64,000 bases of DNA from an uncultured Spirochaetaceae bacterium. Its GTDB lineage: Bacteria > Spirochaetota > Spirochaetia > Treponematales > Treponemataceae. Location of the stretch: NCBI GenBank assembly GCA_902799665.1, contig CADCBK010000014.1, positions 64,793-128,792 of the forward strand, in the 5' to 3' direction. A model generated the notes under the pieces. That model was not told the DNA's origin and did not search any database. It was given only the letters and a program-made list of their open reading frames with translations. Of the stretch, positions 7,850 through 17,247 are shown piece after piece. Every line of letters begins with the position of its first letter. Positions within the stretch are counted from its first letter, which is position 1. The position numbers and the translations under genes were made by a program.

Positions 7850-9172
7850 ATGAACATTATTTCCACGCCGCATAAGCTTGGCGGCAAAATCACGGTGCCG
7901 GGCTCAAAGAGCCACACGATAAGGGCTCTCATTCTTTCCGCTTTGGCGGAAGGCAAGTCAAAGATTTCAAATCCGCTTTTCAGCGCGGACTGCCTTAGCG
8001 CCGCCAACGCGATTCCTCTTTTGGGAGCGGGCGTGGATTTTGGCGACGGCACCGTTTGGACTGTGAGCGGCGCGGGAAAGGACATCCACCTTCCGACCGA
8101 CGTGGTGAACGTTGGAAACTCCGGCTCCCTCCTTTACTTTTTGTCGCCCATCTGTTCCACCTTTGAAGGAACGGCTGTCTTTACCGGAGACGCAAGCATC
8201 CGAAAAAGGCCCGTGCATCACGTGGCCGACGTAATAAGGCAAATGGGAGCCGACGCTTGCTGCGCCGTTCCCGGAACCACGACCTGCCCGCTAATCGTCC
8301 GCGGAAAAGCCGACGGAAAAAACGTCGTCCGCACCGAAGGCTCGATTTCAAGCCAATACATAACCGGAATGATGATGGCCGCGCTGCGCTTGCCGGGCGG
8401 CTTGAAAATCGAATTGTCCGACCCAAAAGAAACGCCCTACCTTACGATGACAAAATTGTGGCTGGAAGAATTTGGCGCCAAGGTTCAAATGTCGGACGAC
8501 TTTAAAACGATTTCCGTAACGCCGCCCGCCCAGCTTAAGGCCAAGGACTTTGCCATTCCCAGCGATTGGGAAGGAGTGGCCTTTCCGCTAATCGCCGCGC
8601 TTTTGACGGACAGCAAAATAACGATTCAAAACGTGGACTTTTCGGGAAGCCAGGGCGACGACAAAATCGTCGGCGTCTTGCGCTCGGTCGGCGCCGACAT
8701 TGTGGAAGATAAAAACGCAAAGACGCTCACCGTTAACGGCGGAAAGCCCTTGAGCGCGCGCAACCTTCCGGGCCAAACTTTGCGCGTACCGATTTCAGGA
8801 TTCCCGGACGCGATTTGCGCGCTTGCTGTGGCCGCCTGCTTTATCGAAGGAAAGACGGTTATCGAAGACGCCGCCGTTTGCCGCCGCAAGGAAACAGACC
8901 GCATCTCTACGCTTAAAGCGGAATTGGAAAAAACCGGCGCCAAAGTTGAGGAAGGCCCGGACTGGCTTGCGATTTACGGCGGACAAAAATTGCATGGCGC
9001 GCAAATTCAAAGCCACGACGACCACCGAATCGCGATGGCGGCGGCCTGTCTTGGACTTGCGCTTCCTGCCGGAGAAAAGATTGAAATTGTCGGAGCGGAA
9101 TGCGCGAGCGTATCGTTCCCGCGCTTTTACGAATTGATGAACGGCTTGGGCTGCGGCTTTACGGAAGCCTAA
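7850..9172 (+). CDS. aroA: 5-enolpyruvylshikimate-3-phosphate synthase
   Basis: A 440-residue EPSP synthase, which joins PEP to shikimate 3-phosphate in the chorismate pathway in the cytoplasm. The N-terminal KITVPGSKSHTIRALI is the phosphate-binding signature, GNSGSLLYF replaces the common GNSGT.R loop, and CRRKETDRI and HDDHRIAMA are the second signature set. The length is usual. The GNSGS variant lies where glyphosate contacts occur, so sensitivity cannot be predicted. The ATG at 7850 is set by the promoter. Its last codons overlap the end of ohrR on the other strand by 4 bp. Confidence 0.93.
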   Translation: MNIISTPHKLGGKITVPGSKSHTIRALILSALAEGKSKISNPLFSADCLSAANAIPLLGAGVDFGDGTVWTVSGAGKDIHLPTDVVNVGNSGSLLYFLSPICSTFEGTAVFTGDASIRKRPVHHVADVIRQMGADACCAVPGTTTCPLIVRGKADGKNVVRTEGSISSQYITGMMMAALRLPGGLKIELSDPKETPYLTMTKLWLEEFGAKVQMSDDFKTISVTPPAQLKAKDFAIPSDWEGVAFPLIAALLTDSKITIQNVDFSGSQGDDKIVGVLRSVGADIVEDKNAKTLTVNGGKPLSARNLPGQTLRVPISGFPDAICALAVAACFIEGKTVIEDAAVCRRKETDRISTLKAELEKTGAKVEEGPDWLAIYGGQKLHGAQIQSHDDHRIAMAAACLGLALPAGEKIEIVGAECASVSFPRFYELMNGLGCGFTEA

Positions 9173-9627
9173 GCCTGCTCGCCGCCCCTAAAATTTTCAA
9201 GCATTTTGTGAAGGTTTTTCATAAGCGCGTCGCCGTCAACCTGGTCCAGCTTGGCTTCGCATATCAACTTGTCGGGATTTTCGCGGCACTTTTTTTCCAA
9301 GCCTTTCCCTTTTGAAGTGAGGCTGATGATTACGCTGCGCTCGTCGTTGGGGCTTCGCTCGCGGACCACCAAAGATTTTTCCGCCATCTTTTTTAAAAGC
9401 GGAGTCAGCGTTCCCGAATCCAAGAAAATTTTCTGGCCCAATTCTTTTACGGGAACCTTGTCCTTTTCCCAAAGGGCCATCAAAACGACATACTCTGTGT
9501 AAGTCAAGTCCAGGGGATCAAGAATCGGCTTGTAGGCTTTTATGATTTCGCGCGAGCAAGCGTACAAGGCAAAGCAAAGCTGCTTGTCAAGGCGCAAAAG
9601 CTCCGGGTCGTTCTTATTTACTTGCAT
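9169..9627 (-). CDS. ohrR: OhrR-type MarR family regulator
   Basis: A 152-residue winged-helix repressor of the OhrR group, which senses organic hydroperoxides through one reactive cysteine. The first helix reads LDKQLCFALYACSREI; Cys18 aligns with the peroxidatic Cys15 of Bacillus OhrR, and the nearby tyrosine that activates it is kept. The wing and recognition helix are clear (FLDSGTLTPLLKKM, SPNDERSVIISLT). A second cysteine four residues on could give either a 1-Cys or a 2-Cys mechanism. No ohr peroxidase gene is adjacent, so the target lies elsewhere or is the gene itself. The promoter is buried in inverted repeats, which suggests autorepression. Confidence 0.85.
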   Translation of the reverse strand: MQVNKNDPELLRLDKQLCFALYACSREIIKAYKPILDPLDLTYTEYVVLMALWEKDKVPVKELGQKIFLDSGTLTPLLKKMAEKSLVVRERSPNDERSVIISLTSKGKGLEKKCRENPDKLICEAKLDQVDGDALMKNLHKMLENFRGGEQA

Positions 9628-9681
9628 TTTTTAAGCATAGCATAAAATTAAAAATAATGCAAGTAAATTGTGTTCAATTTA
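9617..9681. promoter_or_regulatory. candidate OhrR operators
   Basis: A 10-bp inverted repeat (TTTACTTGCA at 9617-9626, TGCAAGTAAA at 9658-9667) brackets the promoter, one arm covering the start codon and the other the -35 box. It overlaps a perfect palindrome, TAAATTG-TGTT-CAATTTA at 9664-9681. The AT-rich AATTG/CAATT halves resemble known OhrR boxes. Confidence 0.55.
9634..9662 (-). promoter_or_regulatory. sigma-70 promoter of ohrR, leaderless
   Basis: -35 TTGCAT at 9657-9662, 17-bp spacer, -10 TATGCT at 9634-9639, and 6 nt to the ATG. Confidence 0.7.
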
Positions 9682-9696
9682 ATCTTGGCCGCGCCT

Positions 9697-12681
9697 CTAT
9701 TCTTGGCTACCCAAGAAATTGTCCGCCAGCTTGTTCAAGGCGATGACCAAGTCGTCCTCTTCCAAGAAGCCGGCCAAGGCCTTCATGTCGGTAACAACGA
9801 TTCGGGCAAGCTCGTCCTGGGAATAGTCGGTGTTCACGTCTTCCTCTTGAACAAAGTCAGACAGCGCGCCGCTCTTTCTCAATGCGTGCGAAGTCTTTAA
9901 GAGGCCGGGCCTTCCTTCCAGCTTGGAAATCAAGTAGTCCAAAGTGACGCGCGTGCGGCTTTGCAAGAATTCCTTTCTTTCGCTTTCGGGAAGGGATTCG
10001 CTAAGCGCGCGCAAGGTTTTGAAAAGCTTTATCTCGGCCGAATAATCGCGGTCGGAGCCGTCCTTTTTAAGGATGTTCTCAATCGCGGGAATCATTTCGG
10101 TGGCCTTTTGCACGGCGCTGTCAAAGGTCGGCGGCTCCGGCTCTGGTTCAGCTTCCGGTTCGGGAGCGGCGGCTTCTTCTTCGACGGCGGTTTCTTCTTC
10201 GATTACGGGTTCCTCTTCGACAGCGGTTTCTTCTTCGATTGCAGGCTCTTCTTCGATTACGGGTTCCTCTTCGACGACAGCCTCTTCTTCTGCAACAGGC
10301 TCATCTTCAACAGCAGGCTCAGAAGCGGGCGCGTCCACAAAAGACTCTTCATCGTCAGAAAACTTGTCCGCCGCGTCTTCGGCGACATCTTCTTCCGCTT
10401 CCTCTTCGCCGGGAACAGTCGTTCCAAGAATATCGTCAAACAAATCGTCAAGGCCGTCGTCATCCGCAGTCTCCTGAGGCTCTTCAGGCGCTTTTTCGTC
10501 AACTTCTTTTTCGGCCTCTTTTTCGGCCTTGTATTCCTCAAGCGCTTCGGCGGCTTTCTTCGCCGCTTCTTCGGCCATTTGCTCCATGCGCTCGTTCAAC
10601 TCGTCTTGGCTTTGCTCTATAGCCTGAGCGTTGTCGGCGGCCTTTTGCGCGGCGTACCAAGCCTTTTCGGCGGAGTCGCTGGCCTTCTTGGCGTTGTCTT
10701 CGATTTGCGCCATTTTGTTCATCAAGTCGCGGTTTGCGTTTTCCAATTCGCGAAGGCGTTCGTCGGCGCGCGGATCAGGCGCGTAGCTTTGCGGCGGATA
10801 GTTTTGCGGAGGATAGTCGCGCGGCGGTTCGTAGCGCTGGGGCTGAGGCTGCGGTTCATACGGAGGCTCGTATGCGGGTTCAGAATTATAGGCCGGCTCT
10901 TCTTCGGCTGTAGAGGCGGCGCCAGAAACGTCCTCGCCAGGAAGCTTCGAGTCAAAGTCAAAGGGCGTCTCATCTTCCTCAGGCTTATCCTTTAACGTTG
11001 ACTCGTCGCCAAGGAGATCCATGTCGTTGGTCTTCTCGTCTTCCTCTTCTTCCTTGTCGGTTGAATCGGCTATGTCGCCAAAATCGACTTCAGGCTCGTC
11101 TTCCAAAAGCGGAGACTTTCCAAAGGCGTCAAAGTCAAAGTCGTCTGTCGTCAATTCCTCTTGCTCTTCTTCCTTTTCCTCCACAATGTTTTCTTCCTGG
11201 CCCATGTCAATCTGAACGCTGTCCGTTTCGTCAAAGCCCGCGTTCAAGTCTTCGTCTTCGTTCATGTCAAAGCCCAAGTCAAGAGGCTCCGCTTCCTTTC
11301 CGATGGAGGAAGCGATTCTAGCGGAAGACTGCTTGGCCATTTTGTTTTCGCTTCCCAATTCCAAGGCCCTGTTATAAGCGGCAAGAGCGTCGTTAATATT
11401 TCCCATTGACTCTTCCACCTGCGCCAAAGCGACGTAGGCGTTTGAACTGCTGGGCGCTGTTTGCTTGATGTATTCCTTTATCTTGCTTTCGGCCTTCGCC
11501 ATGTTTCCTTTTTGCTTGTAGCGCTTTGAAGCGTTCTTAAGGTGTTCCTTATAAGAAGGGTCAAAACTTTCTATTTTTTTGTAGCAAGAGTCGGCGCTAT
11601 TTTCGTCGTCGGAGCAAATGTAATACTGGCCGGCCAGGTCAAGGGTTTCCAAATCGTCTTGGTCCTTGTCCATCAAAGCCTTTAGGTCTTTGTTGGCCGC
11701 AGCCATCTTCTTTGCGCTAAGATTTATTGAAACCGAATCCTTGGTGACCCTGTCGTCGTCGGCGGCAATTGACTTGGCCTTTTGAATCGCGTCAACCGCG
11801 TCGGCGTTCTTTCCCTGCGCCTCATACGATTTCGCCAAGCCCAGCAAGGCCTTCACTCTTTTTGGGTCGGACTTAAGCGAAAGCTTGTAGCGCTCCTCCG
11901 CTCCCTCGTAAAAATCCTCGGCCATGTATATGTCGCCCATCAAGGACTGAAGCCGCGCGCTGTCGCCATTCACTTTTATCGCTTGCTCGGTAATGTTTTC
12001 CGCTTCCTTGATTCTTCCCTTCTTAAAAAGAAGGCGCGCGTACTCTACGTAGGCTTCCTTCCAGCCTGGCTTGTAGCGCAAGGCGGCCTCGTACTCGCGG
12101 ATCGAACCGTCGATGTTGCCTGAAGACTCGTAAGTGTGCGCCAAGTTAAAGTGCAAAATCGGATGGTTGGGGTCAACCTTAAGACCCATTTGGTAGGCCT
12201 GAATCGCCGCGTCATATTCTTTTTTCAGCTCATAAATCGAACCCATGTGATTGTAAGCCAAAACATCGTTGGGGTTCAAAGTGACGACGGTTTCAAAGCA
12301 GTCAATCGCGTCCTTGAATTTTTCCTGGAACTTGTATGTGAATCCAAGGTTGTAGTAAACTTGAACGTCCTTGGCTCCAGCGGAAAGCGCCTTGTTCAAA
12401 ACCTCGATGGACTTGTCGTATAATTTTATGCGGCGGTAGATTCCGCCCAAAGTCAAAAGAAAGTCGGGATTCTTTGGCTCAAGCGTCAAAAGCGTTTCGT
12501 AAATGTCTTGCGCCTTTTTGTCTTCGCCGCTTTTTATGTAAACATTTCCCAAGCGCTTCAAAAGCTCCAAGTCGCTGGGCCTGTCCTTTAGCAAGGTGGA
12601 ATAAAGTCGCGCGGCCAAAGCGTAGTCGCGCGACATGACCGCTGAGTCAGCTCTATTTAAAAGCAAAGAATTCTCTGACAT
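9697..12681 (-). CDS. large TPR protein with acidic, coiled-coil C-terminal half
   Basis: A 994-residue protein. Residues 1-480 are about a dozen tetratricopeptide repeats (for example LGNVYIKSGEDKKAQDIY, YNLGFTYKFQEKFKDAID), a scaffold for protein contacts. Then come a very acidic stretch (490-600), a proline/tyrosine-rich patch with repeated YPPQ units (620-650), a coiled coil (655-740), and a tract of repeated 'EEEPVIEEE' units (about 800-860). The last 120 residues form a folded helical domain. No signal peptide is seen. It follows the LamG/FN3 gene by 36 bp and is probably co-transcribed; a GGAG sits before its ATG. The partner is unknown. Confidence 0.8.
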   Translation of the reverse strand: MSENSLLLNRADSAVMSRDYALAARLYSTLLKDRPSDLELLKRLGNVYIKSGEDKKAQDIYETLLTLEPKNPDFLLTLGGIYRRIKLYDKSIEVLNKALSAGAKDVQVYYNLGFTYKFQEKFKDAIDCFETVVTLNPNDVLAYNHMGSIYELKKEYDAAIQAYQMGLKVDPNHPILHFNLAHTYESSGNIDGSIREYEAALRYKPGWKEAYVEYARLLFKKGRIKEAENITEQAIKVNGDSARLQSLMGDIYMAEDFYEGAEERYKLSLKSDPKRVKALLGLAKSYEAQGKNADAVDAIQKAKSIAADDDRVTKDSVSINLSAKKMAAANKDLKALMDKDQDDLETLDLAGQYYICSDDENSADSCYKKIESFDPSYKEHLKNASKRYKQKGNMAKAESKIKEYIKQTAPSSSNAYVALAQVEESMGNINDALAAYNRALELGSENKMAKQSSARIASSIGKEAEPLDLGFDMNEDEDLNAGFDETDSVQIDMGQEENIVEEKEEEQEELTTDDFDFDAFGKSPLLEDEPEVDFGDIADSTDKEEEEDEKTNDMDLLGDESTLKDKPEEDETPFDFDSKLPGEDVSGAASTAEEEPAYNSEPAYEPPYEPQPQPQRYEPPRDYPPQNYPPQSYAPDPRADERLRELENANRDLMNKMAQIEDNAKKASDSAEKAWYAAQKAADNAQAIEQSQDELNERMEQMAEEAAKKAAEALEEYKAEKEAEKEVDEKAPEEPQETADDDGLDDLFDDILGTTVPGEEEAEEDVAEDAADKFSDDEESFVDAPASEPAVEDEPVAEEEAVVEEEPVIEEEPAIEEETAVEEEPVIEEETAVEEEAAAPEPEAEPEPEPPTFDSAVQKATEMIPAIENILKKDGSDRDYSAEIKLFKTLRALSESLPESERKEFLQSRTRVTLDYLISKLEGRPGLLKTSHALRKSGALSDFVQEEDVNTDYSQDELARIVVTDMKALAGFLEEDDLVIALNKLADNFLGSQE

Positions 12682-12717
12682 TAATTTATCTCCATTTTTA
12701 TAATCGCTTCTTATATT

Positions 12718-14220
12718 TTATCTTCCAGGCCGCGCGTCAGCTTCGTTTGAAAGGTTTCCGCTGATTTGCGCCTCATCGTCAGAATATGTCGAAACGGCAA
12801 AATAGTAAATAGCCCCGTTCCTCAATCCCGTCAACCTAAAGGACGTGATGTTGTCAACCTTAATCGGCGACGGCCCTTGGTCAGCGTCCGTTCCCAAATA
12901 CTCGCCCGGCCTGTTTCCGTAAAAAATATAATAGCCGCCGGCGTTTTCGTCAACAGAATACGACCAAGTCAAATCCACCAAGCCGTCGCCTGGAATCGCC
13001 TTAACCCTAAAGGGCGCTGTTGGCGCAGGAACTTGCGTGTAATTGATTTTAATTTCAGTGACCGACGGCGTGGCGCGGCCCGCTCCGTCAGGGAACAAGT
13101 CGGCGGCTATTTGGAAGTATCGGCCCTTTACGCCCTTTATTGACTGGCCGCTCTTCACTCGGATCCACTTAGGCGCCTTGACAGGATCGTTCCAGTTGTA
13201 AAAATTGTCGCCGGCGCGGACATAATAGCGGACTTCCGTTTGCGGCGGAACGCTGTCAACAATCTCAAGGCTGTCCATAACAGAAGCGGGGTTCACCATA
13301 ATCGGCATGCTCTCAAAGCGGCCGCCGTCAATCTTGTACTTGTCGTAATTCAAATTTTTGGGCTGCGAGGAATCTATGACCCTTGACAAAATTCTAAAGT
13401 CGTCAACGCAGCCTGTGTAGGCGGGCGCTATGCTAATCGGAGCGACCTCGCCCAACACCGGCTGGTAAATGGTCTTTCCTTCGCGGCCGCCTTCGGTGAT
13501 GTACTTTAGGGCTTCGACGCGGGAATCGATTTTGCATTCCAAAAGCCCGCTTTCCTCGTCGTAGGAAATTTCGTGGTGGCTCCATTTGTTGGGAATCAGC
13601 GCTGAGTAGCTTAAAAGCGTCACCTCTCCGTTGTTGTCGGTGTAGCCGTCAAAGACATTGGTAAAGTTCCACTGCATTCTGTTGTTAAAAAAACAGGCCT
13701 CTATTCTTTGGAAAGAAACATAGTTGTTGACGATTCTTGACGAATGCCACTCAAAAACTTTTTCTCCGTTTTCGGCAATCGCGGGACAAAGCCAAAATTC
13801 TATCGTCCAAGAGCCAGTTCCGCCCTGGCGTCCAAAAAAAGTTTCCGGCCCCGCGCGCAAGACCAGGCCCTTTCCGTTTCCGCGGCTAAGGGCCGAATAG
13901 TGGCCCATAACGGCTTTTGGCGAGCGCAAGAGCGAATTGCTTTGCGCGGCGAAATGCCCGCTCTTGTCGTCAAAGCTTTCAAAGTCCAAAAGCAAGTCGG
14001 TGTCGCTCGTTATCGCGCGAGCGTTTGTCGAAAGCTCCACCGCCTCGTAGCCAAAGCGGCCCGTACCAAAAGTCACGCCTTCGGAAGAAGAAAGTTCCGG
14101 CCAGCCAGTCTTTCCGCCCAAAACAATGGTCTTGCTTTCGGCGAAAGCGTTCCACCCCAAAAACAGCCAAAAGGCTAGACAAAAGCAGAGAAAAATTGTT
14201 ATCTTTTTATCAGCGTTCAT
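12718..14220 (-). CDS. secreted protein with LamG-like and fibronectin type III domains
   Basis: A 500-residue exported protein. The N-terminus has a signal peptide (hydrophobic ITIFLCFCLAFWLFLGWNAFA, cut after AFA). Residues 90-290 look like a concanavalin A/LamG-type jelly roll (GSWTIEFWLCPA, CVDDFRILSRV). The last 90 residues are an FN3 domain (PTAPFRVKAIPGDGLVDLTW...YYFAVSTYSDD). Such proteins usually bind carbohydrate or other envelope proteins in the periplasm or at the surface. It is the first gene of a unit with the TPR gene and diverges from uvrC with only 15 bp between starts. Confidence 0.7.
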   Translation of the reverse strand: MNADKKITIFLCFCLAFWLFLGWNAFAESKTIVLGGKTGWPELSSSEGVTFGTGRFGYEAVELSTNARAITSDTDLLLDFESFDDKSGHFAAQSNSLLRSPKAVMGHYSALSRGNGKGLVLRAGPETFFGRQGGTGSWTIEFWLCPAIAENGEKVFEWHSSRIVNNYVSFQRIEACFFNNRMQWNFTNVFDGYTDNNGEVTLLSYSALIPNKWSHHEISYDEESGLLECKIDSRVEALKYITEGGREGKTIYQPVLGEVAPISIAPAYTGCVDDFRILSRVIDSSQPKNLNYDKYKIDGGRFESMPIMVNPASVMDSLEIVDSVPPQTEVRYYVRAGDNFYNWNDPVKAPKWIRVKSGQSIKGVKGRYFQIAADLFPDGAGRATPSVTEIKINYTQVPAPTAPFRVKAIPGDGLVDLTWSYSVDENAGGYYIFYGNRPGEYLGTDADQGPSPIKVDNITSFRLTGLRNGAIYYFAVSTYSDDEAQISGNLSNEADARPGR

Positions 14221-14235
14221 CGCTTGTCCCCAACT

Positions 14236-16158
14236 ATGAATTCAATAAATTCGGATCGAGAAAAATTGCGCCAAACCGCGTTAAAAGCGCCTCACTCCAG
14301 CGGAGTTTACTTGTGGAGAAATCCGCAAGGGACCGTCATTTACGTCGGCAAGGCTAAAAATCTCAAGAACCGCCTTAGCTCATATTTTTCAGGAAGCAAG
14401 GACATCAAGACCCGTCTCTTGATTTCCCGCGCCCAATCAATTGAGTATATCACAACAGCGAACGAATACGAAGCGTTCCTGCTGGAAAACAATTTAATAA
14501 AAAAATATTCGCCGCGATACAACATAAGCCTAAAGGACGGAAAATCCTACCCCGTCTTGCGCGTGACAAACGAAAAATTCCCGCGCGTATTCAAGACCCG
14601 CCAAATGATTCAAGACGGCTCCCTTTACTTTGGCCCTTTTCCTGACGTCACAGCGCTGGACACGTTCATAGACACTTTGTACAAACTGTATCCTCTGCGC
14701 CACTGCAAACAGTTCAAGGAACGCGACTATCCTTGCCTTTACTACCACATCGGACGCTGCAAGGCGCCCTGCTGCAAAAAAATCGACAAAGACTCCTATA
14801 ACGCTTATATCGGAGAAATTTCAGAACTGCTTGAGGGAAAAGGAAAGGAAACAGAAGAGAAGCTTGAGCGCGAAATGAAAGCCGCAGCGGCCGAGCTTAA
14901 CTTTGAAAAAGCCGCTAGAATCCGCGACGGGCTAAAAGCCTTGATGATAATGCAAAACCAAAACGTGGTGGAGGACTTTTCGTCCGAAGACAGGGACTAC
15001 ATCGCCTTTTGGCGCGAAGGAGAGCTGGCCAGCTTTACCGCGCTTAAAATCCGCGACGGAAGGGTTCAGGGCCGCGACAACTTCCGCGTCACAAGCCTTA
15101 ACGAGGACGACGAAATTTTGCCTGAGTTCATCGCGGCCTATTACGGCGACGACGATGAGCTTCCGCCCGCGATTTACGTTCCGTCGCAAGGCGGCCTTGA
15201 AAGCATGGAACGCTGGCTAAAGGAAAAATTTGGCGAAAAGACAAAAATAGTTTTGGTCACAGACGGCATGGAAGGCGCCGCCCGCCACAAGGCCGCGATA
15301 GAAATGGCAAGGCAAAACGCGCATGAGGACATCATCCGGCGCATGAGGGAACGGGGCGACATGCCGGCGCTGCAGGAATTAAAGGAAGAGCTTGGCCTTA
15401 AAAGCCTTCCCGTTAGAATAGAAGGCTTTGACATCGCGCACATCGGCGGAAAATTCCCTGTCGCGTCGCTAATCAGCTTTTACAACGGAAACCCCGACAA
15501 AAAAAATTACCGCTACTTTAGGCTAAAGACCACAAACGGAATCATCGACGACTTTGCCTCTATGCGCGAAGCCGCGACGCGCCGCTACACAAGGCTTTTA
15601 AACGAAGGCGCCGATCTTCCCGACTTGATATTGATAGACGGCGGCATCGGCCAAGTCAACGCGGTCGAAGGCGTTTTGCGGGCGCTGGACTTGGACATAC
15701 CGGTTGCGGGTTTGGCGAAGCGCGACGAAGAAATATACAAGCCCGGCGACTCAACGCCGATAACGCTTCCAAAGCGCAGCGACGCGCTTCGCCTTTTGCA
15801 GCGAGTGCGCGACGAAACCCACCGCTTTGCCACCAGCCGAAACCAGCGCCTTAGGACAAAGGAAAACGTTGTTTCGGCCTTCGCGGCGCTGCCTGGAATC
15901 GGAGCCAAGCGCGAGCGCATCCTTACGCAAAAATTTATGACGCTAGAAAATCTTGCCGCCGCCCAAGAGGCCGACGTCGCCCAAGCGCTTGGAATAAAGG
16001 CGCAAGCCGCCGCGGAAATTTTGATGCAAGCGCGCCGCCTAAGCCAAGAGCGCAATCAAAAAAAGGAAGCGCAAATGCAATCGCTTAAAGAGGCCGGAAC
16101 GACAAAGGAAATCGCGGCGCATAACGAATGGATCGCGAGCCTGGCCGACGAGGCGTAA
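14236..16158 (+). CDS. uvrC: excinuclease ABC subunit C
   Basis: A 640-residue UvrC that makes both incisions in nucleotide excision repair, in complex with UvrB on DNA. Order of parts: GIY-YIG nuclease (GVYLWRNPQGTVIYVGKAKN), cysteine cluster (CLYYHIGRCKAPCC), UVR motif near residue 215 (ELNFEKAARIRDGLKAL), RNase H-like C-terminal nuclease (EGFDIAHIGG, LILIDGGIGQ, HRFATSRNQ), and a helix-hairpin-helix pair (LPGIGAKRERILTQKF). The ATG at 14236 is preferred over an upstream TTG. It ends 17 bp from the convergent AEC gene. Confidence 0.93.
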   Translation: MNSINSDREKLRQTALKAPHSSGVYLWRNPQGTVIYVGKAKNLKNRLSSYFSGSKDIKTRLLISRAQSIEYITTANEYEAFLLENNLIKKYSPRYNISLKDGKSYPVLRVTNEKFPRVFKTRQMIQDGSLYFGPFPDVTALDTFIDTLYKLYPLRHCKQFKERDYPCLYYHIGRCKAPCCKKIDKDSYNAYIGEISELLEGKGKETEEKLEREMKAAAAELNFEKAARIRDGLKALMIMQNQNVVEDFSSEDRDYIAFWREGELASFTALKIRDGRVQGRDNFRVTSLNEDDEILPEFIAAYYGDDDELPPAIYVPSQGGLESMERWLKEKFGEKTKIVLVTDGMEGAARHKAAIEMARQNAHEDIIRRMRERGDMPALQELKEELGLKSLPVRIEGFDIAHIGGKFPVASLISFYNGNPDKKNYRYFRLKTTNGIIDDFASMREAATRRYTRLLNEGADLPDLILIDGGIGQVNAVEGVLRALDLDIPVAGLAKRDEEIYKPGDSTPITLPKRSDALRLLQRVRDETHRFATSRNQRLRTKENVVSAFAALPGIGAKRERILTQKFMTLENLAAAQEADVAQALGIKAQAAAEILMQARRLSQERNQKKEAQMQSLKEAGTTKEIAAHNEWIASLADEA

Positions 16159-16175
16159 GCCGCGCGGCAGTTTTG

Positions 16176-17119
16176 TCATGCCAACGCTTCAAGCAGCGCG
16201 ACCAATAGCGGAATCGTGACGACGCAGGCGGCGCTAGAGACGGCCACCAAAAGGCTTGCGTAATCCGCGTCCTTTTTGAACACAACGGCGAAACTAGAAA
16301 CGCTCATGCCGACCGGGCAAGAAGCCGCGATGAAGAGCACGCTCATTATCAATTGAATTTCCGAGACAAAGCTAAAGGCGCGCATGGCAAAAAGCGTCGC
16401 GGCAAGCAAAATCAAGGGGCAAACGACAAGGCGCAAAAAGACGTCGCGCGCCAACGGCAAGACAATTGGCCTTGAAAAAGCATGGGCCGGCGACGCGGCC
16501 GCGTTTTTGTCTTGCCCGGATTTTTCTTTCGCGCCGCCAAAGGAAGCGAACAAAAGGCCAAGCAGTATCATGCTGGCCGCGCCGTTGCAAGCGCCAATCA
16601 TTTTCAAAGGCTCGATGATTACGTAGGGCGTTTTAAAAGGCAGGCAAAAAACGGCCAAGCCGGCCGCGCAAGCCAAAACGTTTGGGTTCGTCAGAATCTT
16701 CAGCGGCCGCATCGTTCCGGTCATAAGCCATTCGCCCCAAATCCAAAGCAAGACGTTGAAGACTAAAATGTAGCCCATAAGGAAAAAAACGCCCTCGCTT
16801 CCAAAGACGCCGTTTATAAGCGGAATGCCGATAAAGCCGGAGTTGGTGAAAACAATTCCGATTTTGCTAAGGGAGTCGCGGCCGGATTTTTGGCCTTGCA
16901 AGCAATCTTCGGCGAGGCCGGATTTTTGGCCTTGCACTTGGCGGCGCTAAAATCCACGTCAAAAGTAGAGACAATCATGCAGGGATTTATGACATATAAA
17001 AGAAGGCGGCTTAAATACTGCGACGCGTCCTTTCCAAAACCGTTCTTGCGCGAAAAGAAAAAGCTTATAATTACGATAATCGCCATCACTAAAAGCTGGC
17101 GGGCAACTGTCAAATACAT
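16176..17119 (-). pseudogene. AEC-family transporter broken by a frameshift at a 36-bp repeat
   Basis: Two halves of an auxin-efflux-carrier-like permease lie in different frames. The first half (start 17119) has two membrane helices and the text VINPCMIVSTFDVDFSAAK. It then enters two tandem repeat units (CKAKNPASPKIA, CKAKNPAA) and reads into nonsense ending at 16814. The second half resumes in the other frame with KIGIVFTNSGFIGIPLI and the remaining helices to 16176. The shift lies between about 16814 and 16937, at the repeats (21-bp identical cores at 16880-16900 and 16916-16936). Two 36-bp units alone keep frame, so an additional indel is needed. Either the gene is dead or the assembly has a 1-nt error here. 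Confidence 0.75.
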
Positions 17120-17247
17120 GGCCTTATAGTAACCTTTTGGCGCGGAAAAATCAAGAAATTTAGGGCAAAGCCCGCCCCGCCCCCTTGAAATTTTCCCATT
17201 TTTAGCCGATAATCAAGGCAATTATAAAGTTCCATTTGGAGAAACGT

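Noticed and set aside
9961..10995. Long plus-strand open frame opposite the TPR protein
   Set aside because: It is an F/R/L-rich shadow of the glutamate-rich repeats and lies in the third-position phase of the real gene.
16159..16175. Terminator between uvrC and the AEC gene
   Set aside because: GCCGCGCGGC is self-complementary but leaves almost no loop, and only four Ts follow.
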